A stretch of DNA of 64,000 nt. Source: Baylisascaris procyonis. Its lineage: Eukaryota > Nematoda > Chromadorea > Rhabditida > Ascarididae. The notes beneath the pieces are model-generated. The model did no database searches. It had not been told where the DNA came from and was given only the letters and a program-made list of their open reading frames with translations. Positions 1-13,499 of this stretch are shown here, piece by piece. Position 1 is the first letter of the stretch; every line of letters begins with the position of its first letter. The position numbers and the translations under genes are program-made. The DNA lies in assembly GCA_037389465.1 (NCBI GenBank), contig JAZARR010000175.1, forward strand, positions 2,356,001-2,420,000, written 5' to 3'.

Positions 1-3000
1 AAAGCGAAATAAAATTTCATAGAATAAACAAATTCGATATTCGTGATGAATGCAATGGAAACCGAATATTGTTTATATCATGTGGAGTGGAGCTAAAATC
101 AACTCATCAATACGAATAATTCAGAACAAATATATGACGATAGCCAATTTCTGGATGATAAATTCTTACGGAGACAATTGTGACCAATTCAGAGTTACGA
201 TTTTTTTAATACTAATATAAGAAATGTAACGATAAACCCTCAAAAATGATGAAAATTAAAATATATTTATATAGTCAATTAGAGTAAAATCGATTAATTA
301 TCCATTGATTATAGAATATTGAACATTGTATGTCGAGAAGGAATTGAATTCGTTACATAAATAAAATTATAAGAAAATGTGATGTTAATTTGCATATCAT
401 TAGTAATAGCTCAGTATTTAAAAAAGAATTTCGACAATCATCGAATATGAAATTGAATCAAAATTTACTAAAACGAGGAAAAAAAATTGCTTAAAAATTC
501 ACACTTACCGGAAACAATCCAAGTAGAAGAAAACTTATTTTCAAATATGAAAAATGATCAAGCAATAACCTAATATCTTTGCTAATATATTGATCGTTCG
601 TCTGCTATCGAAATAATGAAAGCAGCAATTAGAATTTAATTTATGAATTTAAAATTTGAATATTTCTATATTTACTTAAAAGATATTTTCAAGTGGGTTA
701 TTAATGAAATGGAAACGGTAGAACTACTCACATAATGAAATGCATTATATTTTTACGATAAGAATATTGTTGGTAGAGGCGTAAATCTGTTGAAAAAAAA
801 AACGGGACAAAAACGGCGTTCATTAAAGTGAATTAATTATTGCATTGTCATTGTAATAGAAGGTAATTAGAAAAAAAGAAGAGAAAGTGAATCGAATTAA
901 ATGGGGAAAATAGATTTTCATTGATGACAAATCCTTTATAAAGGTAATTAAATTCTGCAGGTGATGAGGATCTTACTCAGATAAAATTACACCACCATAA
1001 ATGAGCAACGTGTTTGAGACGAAAAACTTAAGCGTCCTAAAATTCAAAATTATTGTCTTATAAAATTTGCATTTCTCGTGACTTTTAAAGGAAAAGATAA
1101 AGTTGGTTGGGAATAAGGAGAAGAAAAGGAGAGAAGGAGAAATGAGTTTACGGGGATTTATTGGGGGGAAAGCAAATTTGGGAAATAGTTGCATATTAAC
1201 AGGCAAAGATTTGAAAAAAGAGTTGTTTTTGTATGAAATAATGCTTGAAAATTGACTGAAAGATAGTTGAATTTTTACTGAATATTATTCATTTATTTAA
1301 ATAGATTTTATAAACGAAATATCGGAAATGTTATAGATCTAATAGATGCTTGCGGTCGAGTAGCACTTTCTGAAGTGCTTAATTAAGGGGATTTTTCGAT
1401 TGCTTTCTTGAATGGATGAAATGAGTTGATGATGATGAGAATTTTGTAAAAAAAGCGCATAATGCGTATATGGTTGACAAAACGGGTCCGACATACTAAA
1501 CAATGCTGGTTTTTTGCAAATTTGCCAACTTGATCCAATAATTGTATAAGTGCTCAGCATGAATGACAGAAACATGTCTCCTGATGGTTTCCATGAAATT
1601 GTAGCTTTAAAAAAATGTTATTTATCTGGATCTGATCGGTCGAGCAAAAATTTGCACAAATAAATATTTGCATAAATGAATCCCCTCAGATCATAAAGGA
1701 TATGGCGAATCATAACCAAAGCGATCATATTGTAATAAAACTTAGTTTGAGGGGTCACTTTAAATATAGAATATGCCCCAAGTGCACGAACTGAGATTAC
1801 CGAAGAAAATGACGTAAAATTATAAGGACAAAGATGGCATTATAATAGGAATATGCAAAGAAATTACAAAATTTGCATACGAAACAATCATAAATGGGTA
1901 TGTTTATTGAATATTTAATTAGTTTAACATTCAGTTTGTGGAAACATGGCATGTTTGAAATCATTTTGCATTTTGATCATATGTAACATCCGATGAGGTT
2001 TAAATGCATGGTAAAGGTTGTACTTGATCTGCAACAAGCAAATTTTGAACCGGACTGGATTAGACCACACTTGAGTGGACCGAATTTAAGTGTGCCTTAT
2101 GCGTCTGCGGAGGAGACCTCTAGAATAAGACCTTGCATTGAAATAGTATGCAGTCGTATGCAAAAGTATGTAAAAATGTCGGGACGCCGAAAGGATGTAC
2201 AGCGATAAGTGCCCATTAACGACTAGTGCAAAAAGTCGGAACGAACAAAGAATATCTCCACATTGCAAGCTCTGTATTTGAAAGCATAATTTTAAATGAA
2301 TATAAGACTAAATTTTAGCTAATCGTAGAAATTCATTTTTAGTTAAACGTAAAATTGACATTCCACATTTAGTGCACAATCCGCTGTTTAATTCGCTATG
2401 GGTTGTGACAGTGAGGGAAAGCTATCCCGTGGAAACGATTAGCCACTTAGCTGATTTGGTATGTGTCTTATACTGTTCTTTTCTGAAGATATTCAGGTTA
2501 CTTTTGTGAATTTCAGCGCAAAATTTCAGAGACCAACATGTTTTTAAGCCGGCTTCATATTTAAAGAAAAATTTTATTTAAGACCATGAAGATTTCATCT
2601 AATATTAATGTTATTACCATTCAAACATCAAGATTCATTTTCGTTAGCGTGACATCAGTGGAACGTATATGCTTGGAATTTTTTTTTACATTTACCTAAT
2701 GAAATTTTTTCCACCTTCGCAGCTGTCGGATTATTTGTGTTTTTGAATGAAATTTGCTCGAAATTTATATTTATTTATTCAATCATTTCATTTCATAGTA
2801 ATAAATACGTAATATGTAATCAAAGAGTTGCAAAATTTCACATAATAGCAGAAAAATTAAATGAAAAAAAAAAGTGAAATAAATTAGAAATGTATAATAA
2901 ACTGACGGTGTAAAATTGAACACGCAAAGATTCATGCATACGTATAAACAATGTAGAAACTCAATGAAAACTGAAAGGATTATGAGTGCAAGAATTCACA

Positions 3001-5414
3001 TCACTTAAGCAGCGTAACATAGAACGAGTTCGTGCTCATCGTCACGCCTTACAAATCATTATTATTTCATCCACACCTCTCATTATTCTCATCACAGACA
3101 CATAAAGCAATATTTGTCTTCAACTCCGACAGACACATACGAACATGTGCTTATCTATTTTTTTGTGATGCGTTAATTGCTTTTAGATGAAATCGACGTC
3201 AACGAATCATTCAACGTTACAATTTGTTACCATCGATCCAATTTCAATAATAAATTATTATTTTTTTATTAAATATTAAATGTATTTTAAATTAAATCAA
3301 ATGAAATACAAATATTAAATGAGAATATTTGTAGATGAGCGTTATATGTTTCATAAGCGTGAGTGCATTAAGAGATCAAATGTACTAGATGTTATTTCAA
3401 AAAAAAAAAAAACACCCCGATCAACAACATTCGCTAACTTCTTCAAAAATTATAAAGAGTAAATAGCGGTTGAATTATTTTTAAATTATAAACTTTCCTA
3501 TTTACTTTGAAGGTGATATTCTCTAGCATCATAAGTGGTTATATAAGTTGCCCAAGATAGACAATATGCCTCACCTTCGTTCAAGGTAGAGAATATGTCT
3601 CACCTTTGCAATAACTATTTGCATTTTTTTCAATTTACTTTATGAGAAATATGAATGACTGATTGCTTTTTTTTTATTAGTTCAAAAAAAGATTGCATAA
3701 GTTTTATGCAATTTTTGCACAATTCATACATTTTTGATCTGAATTAAATTGGTATCAAGCTAAAATACCTTAACTATGCGGATGATGAATAATTGACATA
3801 ATAGGCAGCTTTCGCATAAAAAAGAATGATCTATAGGCAATAATTTGATTCGGTAGATCAACCAGTGAATTTCAATCGATCTATTCACTAATTATTCAAT
3901 GATTTCAAATTAAAAATCAATGTCAATTTTGATCGACTTAATGTTAGTCGAAATCACAGTTCGATGAAACAGTTTAATCAAATCATAAATGGATCAATTA
4001 AAGTGGATATTAGACAGTAATAGATCAATAGACCAACTAAATTGCATCAAATAATTGAGAAAATATAAATTAAATAAATTTATTAAAGGAGCTCAATTCA
4101 TTGCATTATTTAAATCGAATAAAAGCATAGAGCAAATTGAGAATGATATAAATATGCAAACATGCAAATACTCTATAAGAAAGTAAATGAAAGTATTGCC
4201 TAGAAAGATGGATAAGCAATTTCACCAACGTTAATTTATCGGTGTATTGGCCGACGAAGTGGTCGGATGGCTGCATTAAAAATTGGTCGATGTATAATAA
4301 ACAAAATCCACCTATATTATTCTTAATGCTGTATGAGAATAGATGGGATTATATACACTTTTTGATTAGTAAAAGAAAATCGAAGCGTTCGTCATTGCAA
4401 TGACTAGTTTGTTTCGTTATAAAGATGTTGCAAGTATGCTTTAGTGAATAAAAAGCGAGTGATCAGTATTTATCGTAGATCACTTTATTAATCAATCAAT
4501 TCTAAATGCAACAAATCCGACCAATACGTCTACCACTCATAAATCTATAAATACCACTCAAATATTCTATCGCATTGTTACTCTAGAATTTTCCATATTC
4601 ATAGATAGTTTTTTGATGCTACAGATATTGCTTTATAATTTCAGATATCTTCGACTAAGATTTATAGATTTATAGGTAATTTATAGAAGTTTAAATTTAT
4701 AGGCGATGCAATAGCTCCCATTTATTTTGACAATCTTCCTTAAGTTACTATTTTCAACAAAATAATTCTTTTCTTTTTTATGCGAATAAGATTATCGTTT
4801 CTTTAACCATTTTTATTTTCCTATGCTATTTTTTTCTTTAAGAATTTCCAAAAAAAAAATCGAAGAATTCTTGCTAAAAAAATCTGCCTACTTATGCATA
4901 TTATAGAATAGTTTCTCATCGAAAATTTTATTCGTACAATTCATATACTCTAGACAGATTATAAGTGCTAATAATTTTCAAAAAAAAATTCACAATTCAT
5001 TTCTTTTTTTCTGATCCCAAATTATGCATTACCGGAATGCTTGCTTGAATAGAACAATCAGGTTTTCTGAATTTTTTTTTCTCGTCGAATTCATCTAAAA
5101 GAGAATCGTCTATTCAATTCGTTCGCCTATTGAAGAGCGAAGTGCACTTTGCAAGAAAATACAATATAAACACAAATGTCACTATAATTGCTCTTTTTTT
5201 TGCACATTTTTGCATCACTATATTGTCGTTTTATATTTATTTCTTCAAATTATTTGCACCTTATCGAATGAATTTGCATTATTTCGCAGCAAAAAGAGTT
5301 TATGATGCCGAATAAATTTCATGTCGTCCAGTTTTTTTTTTTTTTTGTATCATGCAATGCGCATTCATTTCGATGCGTTAACCTTAAAAAAAACTGTTGT
5401 CTCGTTGTAATTTG

Positions 5415-5436
5415 TGAATTTGCATATGCAAATTCA
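5415..5436. repeat. 22-bp perfect palindrome with two back-to-back octamers
   Basis: The core GAATTTGCATATGCAAATTC is its own reverse complement, and one further T/A pair extends it on each side. It contains ATTTGCAT and ATGCAAAT, the POU-family octamer in both orientations. This could be a paired POU-homeodomain site, or a chance palindrome in AT-rich DNA. Confidence 0.6.
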
Positions 5437-8400
5437 ATGCCATCTATGGTTTTGTTATTGATTGTACATATTAGTGAGCTCGTATATATGATAACAGACA
5501 AATATGCTTAGTTAGAACAGCAACAAAAGTTGAACACAAATATGCAAATAGATTGATTATGCAGATTTTTTTTATTTTTTATTTTTTTCACAAATAAAAG
5601 TGACATCATGAAATGAAGTTGAACATTCGAAGAATATCATTAACGTACTCATCTCCTAATCGAATATTTGATCGAAGGAAAAAAAAATATTTTGGAAAAT
5701 AAGCAGAAATTAATTGCCGATATTTGTGAGCGACGAATTTTTAGATTCTTATGCTATGCCCGCAAGCGGAAGAAAGAATCAAACGTTGAAGGAACAATTG
5801 CATAGATATTTTTCATATGCAATTATTAAATGATGAATCTTTTATAGAATTTGCGATATTAGACTTTAAAAAATATTAACTTAGGGCTCAAACCAAACTT
5901 TAATCGCTAATAGCAACGAATTGTTGCTCATCTGAAATTGATAGCTACTATTTTTTTTTCTCACGAAATTTTCAACAAATATTAAAATTTTTTTCAGTTA
6001 TTAAGTTTTCTCGCCACAAATGACGATGATTTTCAACAATTTTAAACACCAATTCAGATTCTAGAATTCTTTATTATCTCAGTGATAATCGCATCCTCAA
6101 CTCTCAAACAATCGAGGTTCACGTTATGCATCGAATTCTTTTCATTTTTCGTGATCATCATTCAACTCATCTCAATTAATAAATATCAGTATTATAATCT
6201 ATAGCCTTCATGTTTAGCTAATCGTTGCATACTGAATGGGGAATCATCGAAAATATTCCTTAATCGCTAATTCTGGAAGTAAAATCTATTGCTTGCCTAA
6301 GAAATTATCAATAGATAATATTTTCTCTTAATTTGGATATTCGCAGAAATTTTGAGTAAGATTGTGAAACATTTATTTTTTTTTTCTGGAACTCCAATAT
6401 CATAAAGAATTTTTTATAGATCACGATAAGAAATCATAAAGGAACTTTTTTCTTTCGAAGAAATAAAGTTTTTTTTTTCATTTTTTTTCCTGGAATGGGT
6501 GAATTTTTTCAAATTTTTTCGTTGCAGAGTTACAATATTCTCTGTGTAGTGTGAAAGAAATATTGGCCCATATAGAACACTAATATAATGCGCGCACTCA
6601 TCGAGCAACAAAAATAGCCTTGAAAATAATTGCCAAAGAAATTTAGGCGGTATAATAGAGCATACGGCTGATGTCCTTTCACTTCATCAAACGTCTAACA
6701 TCAAATTCGATTGTATTTAAGGCGATGACAGAAGAAAAAATACTATCGAAAATTGCGAAGAAATATTCATTTGCGATCGTTTTGACAGCTGTAAATTTAT
6801 AAACGTTTATAATTCGATGTGTCTCTTAAATTCTTTTGAAAATTCCGGAAAATTGAGAGAAACTTGAAATATATGAGAAAAAAATAAAATAATTCTACAA
6901 AAATAGATGATTCAACGCTGAAACTACATCACTATGGGAACTTGAAGCTTTGTTTTTTTCCCATCATTGTGCTGAACACTTCGAGAGAATCGATGAAGCC
7001 TTTGACTAATTTTCATTTTGCTATTAACGTCAGAAAATTCATTGAAAAAAAAGAAGAGAAAATTTTCAAATGATAGAACATATTTTTTAAAACTACCATC
7101 ACAATTTTCTCAAGGAAATTTTTTTTGCAATTCGCTCACTCTCAATAACCATTTACTGTGTTTGCATGAGCCTTTTTTTCTATGTGATCCGAAGAATTGC
7201 TTGCATAAACTTTAAAATTGTTGTTATAATAAGCGGCGAGATGATTGGCTAGGTCTTTGTGATAAAATTCACTTTGGCCAAGGAAATTTCAGCACAGTTT
7301 TGAGCATAAAATTGTTATGCACTTACATATTTTTTATTCAACGCTAATGAAAAGTATTGTTTTAATTATTTTTGCAATCGGTGGAGCAATTAATAACAAC
7401 TAGACAAGTCGGACTTTATGTCTTGCCAAGCCGATTCGATCGCTTTGTCCTTTGTCTCTTGTTTGTTCACAATATGAATTGATAATATCACGTTGATCTA
7501 TGTGAATGAACACAACAAAAAACATGCATACGTTTACAATGACTGCATATTTCCTTCACATAAATAAATTTTTTGATGAAATTTATGTGGGAGAAAGATA
7601 TGCCTATTCACATACAATATAAAAATATTGTTAAAGCATTGCGATCGATGAAACAATCAAAAGTTATGAAATTTGCAGTTTTTTTTTTGAAATTCCGAGT
7701 GATGTAAATAAATGTTTTCTATTAATTGCTAATAAACAATTAAATATAGGAGTAGAGACTAGAACTATCAACCTAGATGGAACAATAAGAAATATATCAA
7801 ATTTTAAAATGTGTGTATTTTAATATTCTCAAATTGGGGATCTTTTCTGAAGAAACAAAACCAAAACGCATGAAAACATGCAGGTATTATAAGCAACCAT
7901 AAAAAAAGATTCAGAATCACATGAATATTGCATTGTAGATATTCAAAATAGACCGCTAATGGCTGAAACAAAATCATTTTTAGTAAGTATCATGGCTCAT
8001 ATTTTAACTACTCCTATATCCATTTGATAAGCGATATTTTGGGTTTCAAAACTTATCATAGAAACTGCTAATGGATAACTAGATCACTTGAGGTTGATCC
8101 AGAAGTTTATTGGTTTACCGCTTCCGACTACTGTTCTCATTGCAATTATCAGTTAGACGCTCTTATTGATGTCTCCTCCATTTTCTTCAAAGGTAAGGAA
8201 AGAGGAAGGTGGGGCAAGGGAAAGTGACGGTGATTGTGAAAATGAGGCATGCAAAGTAAATTCGACCGTCAGTTTTCTGTTTTATTTAGCAAGGGATTGC
8301 AAATCTTAAAAATCCTTAAAATTTGATAAATAATACCTATGCATTATATATAGCTGAAATTCATATTGAAATACATATGCTAATTAGATAAATGAAGCAA

Positions 8401-9762
8401 ATTGACCTTATTTGAAACGAAAAAAAATTTAAAAGAAACGGGATTAGAGATATAATACAAAAAGATATACAAATATTGCTGTCATAATGGAGACTTTCCC
8501 AAATTAAATCTCCAACAACGCAAATATATATTCAAAAATATTATCACTAATGGCCCATCCCTATTATCTTTTCAAAAAAAGCGTTATTTATAGATCGAGA
8601 AGCATTACCGGCAGGAATATGCATAGATATACTCGCAGAGCGATATACATATGAATTTTGCGCAGTCAATAATTTAGCTTCCTTATTGCAATATAAGCAA
8701 TAATTCTAAAAACAACTCAGCGATTGATGGAATTCTTTTTTCATTAAACCTTTTTTTAATAATTTTTTAGGTTCTTTTATTATTTAGCCTATCCTATTTT
8801 CCAAAAGAAATTCTTTGAGGAATTGAAGCAAACTTAGTATAAATAGTTTTCTATGCTAATCGTAGCATTATCACTCATTATTTTTTTTTATACTTTTATG
8901 ATTATCGAACGTTTGATTTCAGAAGTGAATGTTTTCTGCTCTAAATTAAGAACTCTGAAGGCAATGAAAAGTAGACTCTGATCTTTGATCTGTATATTCA
9001 ACATGATATCGCAATATGATTTGATAGGAACCACGTTTGCTCATTGCTCGACGCTAACGTTTTGCTTATGAGCTCGAGCTAAAGCGGCATCGTCTCGCGG
9101 AATAATTTGTTCGACCAACCTCGAACTCTCCAACAGAGATGGCAGAAGATGGCAGCCATTTGCAGAAATATTTAAATTTCATTTAGAAACTGAATGAACT
9201 GGAAAATTAAGATTTTGAGTTGCTCGACCTAACATTTCATTCATTTTCGTATTCCCTCTTGCGTAACTTTCGTGCTTCGTAAAGCTCGTATTGAAATAAA
9301 GATTGTGCGCATCTACAACTTGAGTGAACTGAGGTCAGTCTTATGAAACATTGAGGGATGATGAAAATAAAGCAGATCCAACATGGATATCACAATTATA
9401 TCTTAATGATGCATTCAAAATAGTGGCAAATAGAATTTGAATAACTTTCAGCACTAAAAACGAATATTTCCATTACTGTTTATTGAAGTTTATCTTTTAA
9501 CTGCTATGAAAATGATTTCTTAGAGTACAGTTTTAATTCTTTCAATTGAGAGTATTTGAATTCGATAACGTAAATGTAGTACACTTACATTTAGGGTAGG
9601 TCACGTTTTTGTTGAGAATATCCTTTTTTGAATGAGAGAGACGCAATCAGCCGACCTCTGCCTAATACAGATAGAAATAATGACATTAGCACTGATTTTC
9701 TGCAAATATCCTTTTTTTTTTCTAAGAATTTTCGATTTTTGTTTATTATTGCGAAAGCTTTG

Positions 9763-9800
9763 TTGCCGGTTTAGAAATTTATTGCCGGTTTAGAAATTTA
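9763..9800 (+). repeat. 19-bp perfect tandem duplication
   Basis: Two identical adjacent copies of TTGCCGGTTTAGAAATTTA, 75 bp upstream of the solo LTR. This is probably a local slippage or repair duplication. Confidence 0.85.
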
Positions 9801-9875
9801 CATATTCTAGGTTGTAATTTGTATCGAAGAGTTCATAATCAAAATCGTATTTTCAACTTTGGTCGCCCAGATGAG

Positions 9876-10265
9876 TGTAAGGGGCATGTAAGGGAGATCA
9901 GCAGAATGTAGATCTACTGCCGTCTTGCAGAGTAGAGGAAGGGGCGATCACACGACAGATCAAGCTGTCTACCAATGCCCTGATGATTTCAAGGTAGAAC
10001 AAATGGTCTATAAATGTCTTGAGGCAAAACTCGGATTGTTATAAAAGGAGGCCGCATTTGCTCTCAGCTTCAGTGTGTGTCAATTTTTTCTTCTATTCGG
10101 GGTCGAGGTGTTGCGAGCACGTCAGCTCGGAGCTGCGTGCTGCGATTTGCGGGTAGTGTCGAGTCCCCTTAGGCTTAGCATTGACCCTTTCCCAATGTTC
10201 CCTTTTTTTGGTTTTTGTTCTGTACAAATCCGTTTATGTGTTCAATAAAATTTTAACCCCTTACA
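9876..10265 (+). mobile_element. Solo LTR of an LTR retrotransposon
   Basis: A 390-bp element bounded by a perfect 9-bp terminal inverted repeat: it begins TGTAAGGGG and ends CCCCTTACA, the TG...CA ends of an LTR. It is flanked on both sides by the 4-bp direct repeat TGAG (9,872-9,875 and 10,266-10,269), the target-site duplication. Inside, in the order expected for U3-R-U5, are a TATA box (TATAAAAG, 10,040-10,047) and a poly(A) signal (AATAAA, 10,244-10,249) close to the 3' end. No internal gag-pol region and no second LTR are present nearby, so this is a solo LTR left by recombination between the two LTRs. Orientation + is set by the TATA and poly(A) order. TSD length alone does not decide between Ty3-like and other superfamilies. 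Confidence 0.85.
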
Positions 10266-10269
10266 TGAG

Positions 10270-13200
10270 CTCTTTGGGCCCTAACACTCAAACTAGCTAA
10301 ATAGGAATTAGAAAGTGTAGAGATCAAGCAAGAAATTTACACTGCAGCTGATGTCGTGTAAAAACATCTTTCATAGATGATTTTTGTATGGTATATAGGC
10401 GTTCATAAGTGTAGCCAAAATAATTGAGCCTAGTACGCTTGTTTTGAAGGATCGTTTCCAACCAGTCGCTTATTCATCAAAACAAAGAAATGGAGAAATT
10501 TTTTACAATATATCAAGAGTATGCAAAAATATAATATTTTTAGCATTTTTTTTTACTATTTTTTCAGTGAAGTTACTATTTCAAAAAAAAAATAAATATT
10601 AATATTTATCATCAGTGAAAACTTACTATTCATTAAACAATAGTGAAAGGTTGAATGCATTATTGATAAGTTTTCAAAATTTTCGATGAGATTTGTACAA
10701 TGTAAAAAAAAAAAACTTTTCTTTGACGAGCAATGGTCTTAATCGCTATGAACATTTGATGGTTAATATTCATTTTCGAAGTGTATAGTTAAAGTGGGCA
10801 AAAATTTTCGAATTGTTATTAGTTTAAGCGAATTCTTTTTCTTATCAGATCAAAATTCTCTGATTTCTGATTTATGTTTCAGTTTCACATTTATCATACG
10901 AATGCCAAACATCTTAATTTGGACGATTCAATTTGATGTAAATTAACTTATTGGGCGGATGTCCCGGCAAGGTATCTCGGCTTATATACAACTTCCAGTG
11001 TGTATCTGCTTGCCGGATAGTTTTAGCTCGAGAGCGATTAAAATTGGCATTGTGATATTTGTAGTGTTTGTTAGGTAGACAACAATCCTATTATAAGTAA
11101 ATTTCATATTCGTTTATTAGTAATGAAAAGGTTTATGCTCAACAGTGCTTTAATATTTGAATATATATTAACAACCAATCGAGTTGTCGCTTATTTTCAT
11201 TCCCTCTAACGTTTGTTTTTTTACTGTTTACTTTTTAACGTTAATTTTTTTAAACTATTACTCTTGTTAACTGTTAAGTAAAAAATTTCGATATTTAAAA
11301 TGTTTAAATTGTGTCTGTGCATATTTGTGTGTGTGTGTGTTTAACTACTTGGACTGTCAACTGTTATATGGTAAACGGCATGTGGATAAAACTAAATTGA
11401 AAGAATTTCCGCTGCATTAGCTTCACTCTGATTGTTAGCTGTCCGTGGGAATCAATCGCTAAGTGCGGACTCTCATATAAACCCTCAGATTTGCAAATGA
11501 AAGAAACCCACCACTTCCACCACTCCCTCCACCCATTCATCCCCTTATTTTTGCACAGGTCTCTTAATTCTCACATAGTTGAGCAACTCTACTTTTCAGC
11601 TTATTAAAAGGTGGCTTGAAAATGAAGAAGGTATCGGGATTTGAAATGATATTTTCGATTTGCAAAATAGTCGTCTATTTTGTTGTTTTCATGTTTTTAT
11701 CGCAAAACTTTCTTTATTGGTATTTTTTTCCTATTTTTTTTCCAATATCCCTAACGCAAATCTGCGATAGGTGGGCTGCTTTTCCCATCCTTCTCTTCTC
11801 TGCAACTGGAGACTCCTTTTTTTCGTAAACATATAAGTATATCGAAGTTGAGTCATTATTATTTCTTAAACTTAAAAAGTTTTAATTTAGAATTAACTTA
11901 TCTCTTTCCTTTTTAGCTCTTCCAATTTCCTCTCTTTTTCAACAAGTAGCGATATCAGCATTGCGCGTTTTCTTATGCAAATTTCTAAAATGCAAATTTT
12001 CACATAAATAGAAACTTATTTCTTTGAATATTAATAGGGAATAAGTATTTTTCAAATTCTTCGAGCATAACAAACCTTAATATTTCGTTTCAGATGATGA
12101 GTCAAGGATTACTTTATTTCCGCTTTATGGCATTTCACTTTCAAGATATAAAGATTTAAAGATATGACTTTTCAAAGAATGGTAGGCTGAGAATTGAGAG
12201 ACGACAAATCTCATCTGTAATCGCTACGTAAGCTTTTAAGACTTTTAGGCAGAATCCTTTCCTCCTCCTCCCCCTCCACCCTCCTCAAATGGGAGCACCT
12301 GGGAGTTGCCCGTTGAATATTTGTTTAATTGGATGTCAAATTTTAAATGAATATTTATGCTGAATTTAATTGGATTTCAATGTTTGTCATTTATTATAAT
12401 TCACTATTCAACGTTTAATAATGAGTTGAATATTTCATTGGAATTCATCTCATTTGCGTTTGCGTCTTTGTCAGTTCAATGGAAAGCCATATCCTTAGCA
12501 AGCTTATTTCAATGTTGAGTTGCAATTCACACCTTCGATGGGATCTTCTTTTTCCACTATTAATGTGGATGTGTTAATGTGGACCTTTTTTTTGTTAATG
12601 TGGATTATTTTTGATTTATTATCGCTGCATCATCGATGAAATATTTAGTGACTAGCACTAGGCATAGACCGATCGGTTAAATATTCATCACCGATCATCC
12701 GGCTGGTTTGACTATTCAAAATTTACATTTTGCTCATTATCATCGAGATGAGGGAACCAAAAAGAGATTTCATTGTTATAATGTTTCACTCTAATATGCT
12801 ATTAGATGGTGATCCTTTTATATTATTCAATGGCGGTCTTGATGCCTTTTTTGAAAGTACCCCCAACGTGCGAATATCGATTTTACTTACTTTCTGCTTA
12901 GTGCGGCGAGAAATTTTCAACATTTATTTATGATATTTTTTGCTTACGTAATGAGTACGATGAACGAATTATTTCCGTTGTGATGTTGTTTTGCGAATAT
13001 TTTGTGGACTTTGTTCGAAATACGCAATGAAGATGATTGCTTTGAGTGAAATGCCAATTTCAATTTCGTAAATGTTGAAATATTCTATCTGTTTTGAACT
13101 TTTTCAAATTGGCAACTCATAAGATTTATTGAACTTGTCAACTATAATAAATCATAGAAATATTGTTTATATCATTTTGACTTATTCTGGTGGCATCGTT

Positions 13201-13339
13201 GAAAAATTTTTAGCAAGCACCATGCATATGTAGGTATAAATATATAAATATGAATGTTTATATAGATAAGTATGTATATATATATATATATATATGTATA
13301 CATATATATATATATATTTATATTTATATTCATTTATAT

Positions 13340-13370
<31 letters not shown>

Positions 13371-13442
13371 TTTGTTTGTTTGTTTATGTTTGTTAATGTC
13401 AACAGGCGCATATACATATACGTACTTGTGGAAGCGTATGCT

Positions 13443-13499
<57 letters not shown>

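Larger units (their letters stand above)
1..9871. other. AT-rich intergenic region, no supported gene
   Basis: Nearly 10 kb without an ORF that has family features, a convincing exon or an RNA gene I can recognise. The short ORFs here are AT-driven and low in complexity. Small structures seen are a 22-bp perfect palindrome at 5,415-5,436, an imperfect inverted repeat at about 3,509-3,606, and a perfect 19-bp tandem duplication at 9,763-9,800. Two short stretches with somewhat coding-like composition (1,993-2,208 on +, about 9,050-9,180 on -) are described as findings. Distal regulatory sequence of the downstream ATPase gene could lie here, but nothing proves it. Confidence 0.6.

Noticed and set aside
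10950..11060. Possible spliced-leader or small RNA gene around the CCGGCAAG/CTTGCCGG inverted pair
   Set aside because: No SL1-like sequence, no Sm-site context that I can defend, and arms of only 8 bp.
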